From Chloroflexi bacterium RBG_16_72_14 (GTDB lineage Bacteria > Chloroflexota > Limnocylindria > Limnocylindrales > CSP1-4): a DNA stretch of 6,694 nt. Of this stretch, positions 1 to 5,673 are shown one piece after another (within the stretch, counting starts at the first letter, position 1; each line of letters opens with the position of its first letter). The notes beneath the pieces were generated by a model, which did no database searches, was not told where the DNA came from, and saw only the letters and a list, made by a program, of their open reading frames with translations. A program made the position numbers and the translations under genes. The stretch is taken from assembly GCA_001797035.1 (NCBI GenBank), contig MGOE01000012.1, forward strand, positions 1-6,694. Reading direction: 5' to 3'.

Positions 1-107
1 AGCACCACGAGGATGCCCAGGACCGTGAACCGCGGCTCGCGCGCGCTCACCGCCACGACCGCGCCGGCGGCCACGACCACCCCGAGGGCGACGAGGACGG
101 GGGTCAC
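1..107 (-). CDS. N-terminal fragment of a membrane protein (runs off left edge)
   Basis: A reading frame on the minus strand begins with GTG at 107-105 and is open to the window edge, giving 35 complete codons. The visible peptide starts MTPVLVALGVVVAAGAVVAV and continues SAREPRFTVLGILVVL. That is one hydrophobic helix, a short charged loop (SAREPRF) and the start of a second helix, so an integral membrane protein is likely. The start lies 16 nt after the lepB stop on the same strand, which suggests co-transcription with lepB. The ribosome-binding site is weak (only a GGGC-type stretch precedes the GTG). The helix, short loop carrying Ala-Arg, helix pattern recalls NuoJ-like subunits, but 35 residues cannot establish that, so no function is assigned. 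Confidence 0.55.
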   Translation of the reverse strand, partial: MTPVLVALGVVVAAGAVVAVSAREPRFTVLGILVV

Positions 108-123
108 GCCGCTGCCCGGCCCG

Positions 124-714
124 TCAGGGGGCCGCCGGGAGTTCCGGGTAGGACGGCGTCTGGATGATCGCGATCGTCGAGATCGGCCAGTAGCGGAGGA
201 ACGCCCGGCCGATGACGTCGGTGGTCTTGATGGGCCCGAACACGCGCGAGTCGGCGGACTTCAGGCGATGATCGCCCATCACGAACAGCTCGCCATCGGT
301 CACGACCCAGCGGCGCTGGTCGAGCGACGCCGTGGTGGGCTCGTTGATGCCGTCGTTGGCGAACGTGTACGGCTCGTCGAGCGCGACGTCGTTGATGTAC
401 ACGAGCCCGTCGTCCTTGACCTCGACCGTGTCGCCCGGCAGGCCGATGACACGCTTGATGAACGGCGTCGGATCATCCGTCCAGGTGGCCGGAGGGTTGA
501 ACACCACGACATCGCCGCGCCCGTACGTGTCCCAGCGCGGGGTCAGCTTGTCGACCAGCACGTACTGCCCGGGCTCCAGGGTGCGCTCCATCGAGTTCTG
601 CTGCACCTGGTATGGCTGGGCGACGAACGTCTGGATGACGAAGAAGATGACGAGGGTGAGCACGAGCGTCTCGACGACTTCGAAGAGACACCCAAGGCCG
701 GAGCGCTTGTCCAT
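124..714 (-). CDS. lepB: Signal peptidase I
   Basis: Encodes a 196-residue type I signal peptidase (peptidase family S26), the membrane-anchored serine protease that removes signal peptides from exported proteins on the outer face of the cytoplasmic membrane. One N-terminal membrane helix (about residues 12-30) is followed by the conserved boxes. Box B is NSMERTLEPG with catalytic Ser41. Box C is YGRGDVVVFNPP (64-75). Box D is FIKRVIGLPGD with catalytic Lys87. Box E is GDHRLKSADSR (147-157), with His where many homologues have Asn. The length is typical of single-helix Gram-positive-type enzymes. I chose ATG 714-712 because it gives the normal short cytoplasmic tail (MDKRSGLG). The frame stays open upstream to 1053, but that extension has no family resemblance. 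There is no Shine-Dalgarno sequence before the ATG; a TATACT box sits 9 nt upstream (see separate entry). A membrane-protein gene follows after 16 nt, and hppA is divergent. Confidence 0.95.
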   Translation of the reverse strand: MDKRSGLGCLFEVVETLVLTLVIFFVIQTFVAQPYQVQQNSMERTLEPGQYVLVDKLTPRWDTYGRGDVVVFNPPATWTDDPTPFIKRVIGLPGDTVEVKDDGLVYINDVALDEPYTFANDGINEPTTASLDQRRWVVTDGELFVMGDHRLKSADSRVFGPIKTTDVIGRAFLRYWPISTIAIIQTPSYPELPAAP

Positions 715-723
715 CGAGCGGGG

Positions 724-729
724 AGTATA
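724..729 (-). promoter_or_regulatory. Candidate -10 box for leaderless lepB transcription
   Basis: Read on the minus strand, 729-724 is TATACT, a near-consensus -10 hexamer (5 of 6) in otherwise GC-rich DNA. It ends only 9 nt before the lepB ATG at 714. A transcript from it would start at or within a base or two of the start codon, giving a leaderless mRNA, which fits the lack of a ribosome-binding site. No convincing -35 element is present 16-18 nt upstream. The spacing is slightly long for the usual -10-to-start distance, so this stays a candidate. Confidence 0.4.
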
Positions 730-794
730 GGGACGGGGGGCGGGACCCGCCGGGAGCGCGCGTTCCGGGACCCCGGTCTGCATATTCGATGGCG

Positions 795-817
795 CCCACT
801 GGATGGCATCCGGTGGG
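795..817. promoter_or_regulatory. 23-bp near-perfect palindrome, candidate operator
   Basis: The left arm is CCCACTGGATG (795-805), the centre is a single G (806) and the right arm is CATCCGGTGGG (807-817). Ten of eleven positions are exact complements; the eleventh (T800 with G812) is a T/G mismatch. The inner 11 bp GGATGGCATCC is exactly symmetric apart from its centre base. A one-base centre is too small for an RNA hairpin loop, so a DNA site for a dimeric regulator is more natural than a transcript structure. It lies in the lepB/hppA divergent region, 13 nt upstream of the proposed hppA -35 box and centred about 60 bp before the predicted start point. The regulator is unknown and this is the only copy I noticed. 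Confidence 0.4.
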
Positions 818-830
818 GCCCGAAAGCTGT

Positions 831-860
831 TTGACCCGCCCGCCGAGCGAGCCATACACT
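831..860 (+). promoter_or_regulatory. Predicted sigma-70-type promoter for hppA
   Basis: A -35 box TTGACC (831-836) and a -10 box TACACT (855-860) are separated by 18 nt. These match the housekeeping consensus at 5 and 4 of 6 positions, notable in DNA this rich in GC. The direction and location fit hppA. Transcription would start near 867, leaving a leader of about 160 nt before the hppA ATG. Confidence 0.55.
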
Positions 861-866
861 CTGCCC

Positions 867-1027
867 CGCCGACGCGCGGGCTCCCCTGCGTTCCGAGCCC
901 CGCCGGCAATGGCCTGACCCCGTCGCGCGGGCGCCCATGCCCGTCCTCGACCCGACCGCGCCCCGACGAGGACCCCATCACGTCATCGGTGACCCGAAAC
1001 CCTGCGTAGGAGGCTCTGCAGACCCTG
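867..1027 (+). other. Long structured 5' leader of hppA
   Basis: If the promoter at 831-860 is real, about 160 nt of untranslated RNA precede hppA. The clearest structure is a 7-bp stem, GTCCTCG (943-949) with CGAGGAC (967-973), closing a 17-nt loop. Just before it is a 5-bp stem CGGGC (928-932) with GCCCG (939-943), which shares base 943 and so competes at its edge. Shortly after is a small GTCA-TCGG-TGAC hairpin (982-993). A good ribosome-binding site AGGAGG (1008-1013) ends the leader. I do not recognise a known riboswitch class. In DNA this GC-rich, short stems arise easily by chance. Confidence 0.3.
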
Positions 1028-3220
1028 ATGGCCGACGCGCTCCAGTGGATCATCCCGATCGCGGGAATCGCCGCGATCCTGTTCGCGCTCTACCTGGCGC
1101 GCGACGTGCTCTCCCGGGACACCGGCACCAGGGAGATGGTCGACGTCGCCGGCACGATCTTCGAGGGCGCCGTCGCGTTCATCCGTCGGCAGTACACGAC
1201 GATTGGCGGTCTCGCGCTCGTCGGGGCGGCTGCGATCTTCCTGATCATCACGGTGTTCGAGACGAAGGAGGTCGCCGACACCGACATCTTCGGCATCGAT
1301 CTCGGCTGGCGGACCGCCGTCGCGTTCCTGGTCGGGGCCGCGTGCTCGATGGCCTCCGGGATCATCGGCATGTACATCAGCGTCAAGTCGAACGTGCGCA
1401 CGGCGGCCGCGGCCCGGCGGAGCCTCGTCGAGGCGGTCCAGGTCGCGATGCGCGGCGGGGCTGTCTCCGGGTTCCTGGTCGTCGCCCTGTCGCTGCTGGG
1501 CGTGTGGGGCATCTTCGCGGCCTTCGGGGGCCTCGGCGAGGCGACCGTCCAGCAGGCACCGTTCCTGATCGTCGGCTTCGGCTTTGGGGCGAGCTTCGTC
1601 GCCCTGTTCGCCCAGCTCGGCGGCGGCATCTACACCAAGGCCGCCGACGTCGGCGCGGACCTGGTGGGCAAGGTCGAGGCGGGCATCCCCGAGGACGACC
1701 CCCGCAACGCGGGCGTGGTCGCGGACCTCGTGGGCGACAACGTTGGAGACTGCGCCGGCCGTGGCGCGGACCTGTTCGAGTCCACCGCCGCCGAGAACAT
1801 CGGCGCCATGATCCTGGGTGTCGGCGTGTACAAGATCGCGCTCGACCTCGGCTGGCCCAACCCGTCGGCGTGGATCTTCTTCCCGCTGATCATCCGCGGG
1901 TTCGGCCTCCTGGCCACCATCATCTCCGTCGCGTTCTTCATCCGCGGTCGCGAGGATGAGAACCCGATGAACATCCTCAACCGCGGGTACTGGGTCACCA
2001 CGATCCTGTCCGTAGTGGCGCTCGGGTTCGTCACCAGCCAGACGATGCAGACGGTCGGCAGCGTCGGCGAGAACGGCATCCCAACCTGGGTCTGGTTCTT
2101 CGCGGCCGGCGTCGTGGGCCTGGCGACCAGCGTCGCGTTCGTCTACATCACCCAGTTCTACACCGCGGGCTCGTTCCGCCCGGTGCGCGAGATCGCGGAA
2201 GCCTCGAAGACCGGCCCGGCCACGAACATCATCAGCGGCACCGCGGTCGGCTACGAGACGACCTTCGTCACCGCGATCACGATCGGCGTCGCCCTCCTGG
2301 CCAGCCACTGGCTCGGTGCGCAGTCCGGGCTCGGCGAGCGGGGTGGCATCTTCGGCACTGCCGTCGCCACGATGGGCATGCTGATGACCACCGCCTACAT
2401 CCTGGCCATGGACACGTTCGGCCCGATCACCGACAACGCCGGCGGCATCGCCGAGTTCAGCCGTGCCGAGGCCGGCGCACGCGAGATCACCGACCGGCTC
2501 GACGCCGTCGGCAACACGACCAAGGCGCTCACCAAGGGCTACGCGATCGCCTCGGCATCGCTGGCCGCGTTCCTGCTGTTCTCCGCGTACATCGACAAGA
2601 TCAACCTGATCCTCGAGCGCCAGGGCAAGGCGATCATGGAGGCGGTCGACCTGGCCGACGTCAACGTGTTCGTCGCCGCTCTCATCGGCGCGATGCTCGT
2701 GTACTTCTTCAGCAGCCTCGCGATCCGCGCCGTGGGCAAGACCGCGCAGTCGATCATCGTCGAGGTGCGCCGCCAGTTCCGGGAGATGCCCGGGATCATG
2801 GACTACACCCAGCGGCCGGACTACGCCCGCGTCGTGGACATCACGACCCGGGCCGCGCTGCGCGAGATGGTCGCACCGGGCCTGGTGGCCGTCGCGACGC
2901 CGGTCGCCGTCGGGCTCCTGCTCGGCTACCAGGCCGTCGCGGGCCTGCTGATGGTCGGCACCATCGCGGGCGTCCTGCTCGCCACCGTTCTCAACAACGG
3001 CGGCGGGGCCTGGGACAACGCCAAGAAGTACATCGAGTCCGGCCACCTCATGGACGACAAGGGCAACGTGCTCGGCAAGGGCAGCTACGCCCACGCCGCG
3101 GCCGTGGTCGGCGACACCGTCGGCGACCCGTTCAAGGACACCGCCGGCCCGTCGCTCCACGTCCTCGTGAAGCTGCTCGCGACGATCACCCTGGTCCTCG
3201 CACCGCTGTTCATCCGATAG
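1028..3220 (+). CDS. hppA: Membrane-bound proton-translocating pyrophosphatase, K+-independent type
   Basis: Encodes a 730-residue H+-PPase, a membrane enzyme (16 helices in the family) that hydrolyses cytoplasmic pyrophosphate and pumps protons. Family signatures are intact: DVGADLVGKVE (207-217), EDDPRN (222-227), GDNVGDCAGRGAD (236-248), GPITDNAGGIAEF (465-477), GGGAWDNAKKYIE (658-670) and GDTVGDPFKDTAGPS (695-709). These carry the Asp, Lys and Asn residues that bind Mg-pyrophosphate. The diagnostic stretch GNTTKALTKG (495-504) has Lys499 and Thr502 where K+-dependent enzymes have Ala and Gly, so this is the K+-independent class. All known Na+-pumping members are K+-dependent, so proton pumping is inferred. 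The start is ATG at 1028. AGGAGG at 1008-1013 is 14 nt away, rather far, and an in-frame CTG directly before the ATG (1025) would have better spacing. The stop is TAG at 3218-3220. A promoter lies upstream; uppP and argR follow on the same strand. Confidence 0.97.
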   Translation: MADALQWIIPIAGIAAILFALYLARDVLSRDTGTREMVDVAGTIFEGAVAFIRRQYTTIGGLALVGAAAIFLIITVFETKEVADTDIFGIDLGWRTAVAFLVGAACSMASGIIGMYISVKSNVRTAAAARRSLVEAVQVAMRGGAVSGFLVVALSLLGVWGIFAAFGGLGEATVQQAPFLIVGFGFGASFVALFAQLGGGIYTKAADVGADLVGKVEAGIPEDDPRNAGVVADLVGDNVGDCAGRGADLFESTAAENIGAMILGVGVYKIALDLGWPNPSAWIFFPLIIRGFGLLATIISVAFFIRGREDENPMNILNRGYWVTTILSVVALGFVTSQTMQTVGSVGENGIPTWVWFFAAGVVGLATSVAFVYITQFYTAGSFRPVREIAEASKTGPATNIISGTAVGYETTFVTAITIGVALLASHWLGAQSGLGERGGIFGTAVATMGMLMTTAYILAMDTFGPITDNAGGIAEFSRAEAGAREITDRLDAVGNTTKALTKGYAIASASLAAFLLFSAYIDKINLILERQGKAIMEAVDLADVNVFVAALIGAMLVYFFSSLAIRAVGKTAQSIIVEVRRQFREMPGIMDYTQRPDYARVVDITTRAALREMVAPGLVAVATPVAVGLLLGYQAVAGLLMVGTIAGVLLATVLNNGGGAWDNAKKYIESGHLMDDKGNVLGKGSYAHAAAVVGDTVGDPFKDTAGPSLHVLVKLLATITLVLAPLFIR

Positions 3221-3364
3221 GCCGCCGCGCCTGACGGCCGATCGCGTTGTTGCCGCGTCCGGGCGCTCGCTCACGCACGTTGGGGTGCGCTCGCTCGCAT
3301 CCTCCGGGGCGCCTTGCGCTCGGCGCGTCATCCACGACGGAATCTGAGTCTCACTGGGGCTGAT
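3221..3364. other. hppA-uppP intergenic spacer with short hairpins
   Basis: This 144-nt spacer holds no convincing gene. A 5-bp stem GGCCG/CGGCC (3220-3224 with 3235-3239) begins at the last base of the hppA stop codon. A second stem, CGCAC/GTGCG (3274-3278 with 3285-3289), has a 6-nt loop. A third, GCGCC/GGCGC (3309-3313 with 3322-3326), has an 8-nt loop. None is followed by a run of T, so no intrinsic terminator can be called. I see no clear promoter for uppP here, so read-through from hppA is possible. Confidence 0.4.
3263..3296. repeat. Pair of 10-bp direct repeats around a hairpin
   Basis: GCGCTCGCTC occurs at 3263-3272 and again at 3287-3296, a 24-nt offset. The CGCAC/GTGCG hairpin (3274-3289) lies mainly between the copies and overlaps the first bases of the second. 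Two exact 10-bp copies in a 144-nt spacer stand out, but in GC-rich DNA this could be simple-sequence drift. No function is claimed. Confidence 0.45.
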
Positions 3365-4189
3365 GTGGACCAGGTCATCCAGGCATTCGTCATGGGGCTG
3401 GCACAGGGACTCACCGAGTTCCTGCCGATCAGCTCGTCCGGGCACCACATCATCGTTCCGGCCCTGTTCGGCTGGGACGACCCGTTCATCGAGTCGCTGG
3501 CGTTCTCGGTCGTGCTCCACGGCGGGACGCTGGTCGCGCTGCTGGTCTACTTCCGCGATGACTGGCGGCGCCTGATCCCCGCCGGCCTGGCGGCGCTCCG
3601 GGACCGCTCGTTCCGCGACGATCCGCACCGGCGGCTGGCGTGGCTGCTCGCCGCGTCCACGGTCCCGGCCGCCGTCGTCGCGCTGCTGCTCAATGACTTC
3701 ATCGAGGACAACGTGCGCCAGGTGGGGCTCGTGGCGCTGATGCTCGTGATCGGCGGGGCGGTGCTGTGGCTGGCCGACCGCTGGGGCCCGCGCACGCACA
3801 CCATCCACCGGCTCACGTTCCGGGGAGCCCTGGGCATCGGCGCGGCGCAGGCGATCGCGCTCATCCCGGGCATCAGCCGGTCCGGGATCAGCATGTCCGC
3901 CGGCCTGTTCGCCGGCCTCGACCGCGCCGACGCCGCCCGCTACAGCTTCCTGATGGCCACCCCGATTACGCTGCTGGCCGTCGTTTACGAGAGCTACAAG
4001 CTGGTGGCGGGCGAGGCCGGTGCCGTGGAGGTCGTGCCCCTGGCCGTGGGCGTGGTCGCCTCGTTCGTGTCCGGGATCCTGGCCATCGCCGTCCTGCTGC
4101 GGTACGTGCGCACGCGGTCGTTCACCGTGTTCGTCGCGTACCGCGTCGCGCTCGCGGCCGTGGTCGTCGTCTCGTTCCTCACCCGGTAG
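3365..4189 (+). CDS. uppP: Undecaprenyl-diphosphate phosphatase (BacA/UppP family)
   Basis: Encodes a 274-residue polytopic membrane protein that dephosphorylates undecaprenyl diphosphate to undecaprenyl phosphate, recycling the lipid carrier for peptidoglycan and other wall polymers. Higher levels of this family confer bacitracin resistance. The first signature is QGLTEFLPISSSGH (14-27), with Gln14 and Glu18 in the (E/Q)xxxE motif, then Ser24 and His27. The second is PGISRSG (168-174) with the essential Arg172. Several hydrophobic segments cover the rest, and the length is normal. I chose GTG 3365 because MDQVIQAFVMGLAQGLTEF then matches the usual N-terminus. A TTG at 3314 would add 17 uncharacteristic residues. 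The ribosome-binding site is weak (GGGG at 3356-3359), and an out-of-frame ATG (3363) overlaps the GTG. argR follows after 23 nt, probably in the same transcript. Confidence 0.95.
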   Translation: MDQVIQAFVMGLAQGLTEFLPISSSGHHIIVPALFGWDDPFIESLAFSVVLHGGTLVALLVYFRDDWRRLIPAGLAALRDRSFRDDPHRRLAWLLAASTVPAAVVALLLNDFIEDNVRQVGLVALMLVIGGAVLWLADRWGPRTHTIHRLTFRGALGIGAAQAIALIPGISRSGISMSAGLFAGLDRADAARYSFLMATPITLLAVVYESYKLVAGEAGAVEVVPLAVGVVASFVSGILAIAVLLRYVRTRSFTVFVAYRVALAAVVVVSFLTR

Positions 4190-4200
4190 CCGGCCGGACG

Positions 4201-4206
4201 GGAGGT
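4201..4206 (+). promoter_or_regulatory. Strong ribosome-binding site fixing the argR start
   Basis: GGAGGT at 4201-4206 is a full Shine-Dalgarno core placed 6 nt before GTG 4213. It selects this GTG over the longer frame, which is open back to 3766 inside uppP. Confidence 0.75.
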
Positions 4207-4212
4207 CGAACC

Positions 4213-4689
4213 GTGGAGGTCATCAAGCAGCTCCGCCAGCGCGAGATCCGCGACCTCGTCGAGCAGCGCCCGATCCGCACCCAGCAGGAGCTCGCGGCGG
4301 CCCTGCGCGAACGCGGGTTCCGCGCGACCCAGGCCACGATCAGCCGCGACGTGGCGGAGCTGGGCCTGACCAAGACCGGGCGCGGCGGCACCCAGACGTA
4401 CGCGATCCCGCAGCGACTGCGCGAGGCCGAGACCAGCGGCGAGGATCGGATACGGACGCTCCTCCGGGACATGCCGGTGGAGATCCGCGAGGCCGGTACG
4501 ATGCTGGTCCTGCGCACCCTGCCCGGCTCGGCGCACCCGCTCGCAGCGGCGTTGGACCGGGCACGCTGGCCCGAGGTCGTGGGCTCGATCGCCGGCGACG
4601 ATACGGTGTTCGTGGCATTCGCGGACCGCGGCGCCCTGGGCCGCGCCCGGCGGCGGCTGGAGGGGCTGGCGGAGTCCGAAGGCCGCTAG
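4213..4689 (+). CDS. argR: Arginine repressor ArgR
   Basis: Encodes a 158-residue ArgR/AhrC-family regulator. The family forms hexamers that bind arginine and then repress arginine biosynthesis, and in some bacteria activate catabolism. The N-terminal winged helix-turn-helix domain (about 1-70) includes RTQQELAAALRERGF (22-36) and the recognition-helix region ATQATISRDVAELGL (38-52). A short linker leads to the C-terminal oligomerisation and arginine-binding domain (about 80-152). That domain has LVLRTLPGSAHPLAAALD (98-115) and the ligand motif GSIAGDDT (124-131), with Asp129 and Asp130 at the family's arginine-contact positions. The length is normal. The start is GTG with a strong ribosome-binding site. 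It follows uppP by 23 nt. No arginine gene and no recognisable ARG box is in the window, so its targets must lie elsewhere. The stop (4687-4689) faces the stop of the minus-strand kinase gene 6 nt away. Confidence 0.95.
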   Translation: MEVIKQLRQREIRDLVEQRPIRTQQELAAALRERGFRATQATISRDVAELGLTKTGRGGTQTYAIPQRLREAETSGEDRIRTLLRDMPVEIREAGTMLVLRTLPGSAHPLAAALDRARWPEVVGSIAGDDTVFVAFADRGALGRARRRLEGLAESEGR

Positions 4690-4695
4690 GTCCGG

Positions 4696-5673
4696 TCAGG
4701 GCACCTGGTCCAGCCGCGCAACCTCGACCGTGGCGCGAACCCGCTCCACCTCCGCCGGGTCGAGCTCCCCCTGGCCGGGCATCCGCGCGTTGGCGGACCC
4801 GGCGGCCACCCCGGTCCGCATCGCGTCCGGCAGCGCCTCGCCGCGGGCGATGGCCACGGCCAGTCCCGCGAGGAAGGCATCGCCGCTGCCGACCGAGAAG
4901 GGCCCTCGTGCCTCCGGCGGCACACCGCCGACCGACCAGGCGCCATCGGCCGTCACCGCCACCGCTCCCTCGATGCCACGGGTGACGATGGCATTCGTGG
5001 CGCCCATCGCGACCAGCGCCCGCCCGGCTCGCACGGCGGCATCCCGGTCGCCGGCGGCGACCCCGGTGACCGAGGCGGCCTCCGCGGCATTGACCTTGAC
5101 CAGCCAGGGCCGCGCGGCGAGGGCTGCCGCCAGTGCCTCGCCGTCGATGTCCACGACCGCCCGCGCCCCCCTCGCTGCGGCGATCGCGGCGAGGCGCCCG
5201 TACGCGTCCACCGGGGCCCCGGGCGGCAGGCTTCCAGCCAGCACCGTGAGCGCACCGCCCGGGTCCGTGTCGAGTGCGTTGCGGAGCCCGGCTTCCACCC
5301 GCGGCCAGTCGGCTGCCGCGAGCCGGACGCCGGCCTCGTAGAACTCCGTGAGGCTCCCGGTCGACTCGTCGAGGACCGACAGGCAGGTCCGCGTCTCGTC
5401 CTCGACCTCGACCGCGTGGAGGGCGATCCCGCGCGCCGCGAGGGCCTCGCGATACCAGCGACCCGCGTGTCCACCGAGCACGGCCACGACCTCGCCGGCA
5501 AGGCCGAGCTGCCGCCCGGCTCGGATGGCGTTGACGGCCTTGCCGCCGGGCACGACGCTCAGGATCCGGGGCCGGTGGATCGCTCCGGGGACGAGCCGCT
5601 CAACAGCCGCCGTCTTGTCGATGGCCGCGTTCAGCGACACGCCCACGAGCCGGCGCAGTTCAACCTCGCTCAC
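4696..5673 (-). CDS. PfkB-family sugar-phosphate kinase, 1-phosphofructokinase/tagatose-6-phosphate kinase-like
   Basis: Encodes a 325-residue ribokinase-superfamily protein resembling the 1-phosphofructokinase/LacC branch. Family-like landmarks in order: SLNAAIDKTAAVERLVPG (13-30) for the usual TLNPAID start, GGKAVN (43-48) for GGKGxN, LAGSLPPGAP (145-154), VVDIDGEAL (173-181), KVNAAEA (193-199) for KPNxxE, and the ATP/anion-hole motif FSVGSGDAFLAG (259-270) with catalytic base Asp265. Members phosphorylate a sugar phosphate such as fructose 1-phosphate or tagatose 6-phosphate with ATP. Ala46 instead of Gly, Ala16 instead of Pro and DIDGEAL instead of DTSGxAL make the exact substrate uncertain, so I give no symbol. 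The start is GTG 5673, with GGGAG 5 nt upstream. It overlaps the preceding kinase stop as GTGA, implying translational coupling. The frame is open further upstream to 6468, but that part is the shadow of the preceding gene. Confidence 0.9.
   Translation of the reverse strand: MSEVELRRLVGVSLNAAIDKTAAVERLVPGAIHRPRILSVVPGGKAVNAIRAGRQLGLAGEVVAVLGGHAGRWYREALAARGIALHAVEVEDETRTCLSVLDESTGSLTEFYEAGVRLAAADWPRVEAGLRNALDTDPGGALTVLAGSLPPGAPVDAYGRLAAIAAARGARAVVDIDGEALAAALAARPWLVKVNAAEAASVTGVAAGDRDAAVRAGRALVAMGATNAIVTRGIEGAVAVTADGAWSVGGVPPEARGPFSVGSGDAFLAGLAVAIARGEALPDAMRTGVAAGSANARMPGQGELDPAEVERVRATVEVARLDQVP

Noticed and set aside
13..834. 273-codon plus-strand frame across lepB
   Set aside because: Antisense shadow of lepB with an Arg/Asp-rich, non-conserved product.
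867..1027. Known metabolite or ion riboswitch upstream of hppA
   Set aside because: The stems do not match the conserved core of any class I can recall; left as an uncharacterised leader.
715..1053. N-terminal extension of lepB by 113 codons
   Set aside because: Merely open because of GC content. The extension has no family resemblance and would run through the predicted hppA promoter and leader; MDKRSGLG is a standard signal peptidase start.
937..1959. 340-codon plus-strand frame overlapping the start of hppA
   Set aside because: Out-of-frame shadow rich in Arg, Gly and Pro; hppA in the other frame is unambiguous.
3220..3239. Intrinsic terminator after hppA
   Set aside because: Only a 5-bp stem with a 10-nt loop, and no T-tract follows.
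3314..3364. TTG start for uppP 17 codons earlier
   Set aside because: Adds MRSARHPRRNLSLTGAD, which does not resemble the family N-terminus and overlaps the spacer hairpin; GTG 3365 gives the expected start.
983..3808. 941-codon open frame on the minus strand opposite hppA and part of uppP
   Set aside because: Its product is a low-complexity run of Arg, Asp, Gly, Glu and His, typical of the antisense of GC-rich genes. The plus strand encodes two unmistakable conserved membrane proteins.
3766..4212. Upstream extension of the argR frame inside uppP
   Set aside because: Low-complexity product out of frame with uppP. A strong ribosome-binding site at 4201-4206 sets the start at 4213.
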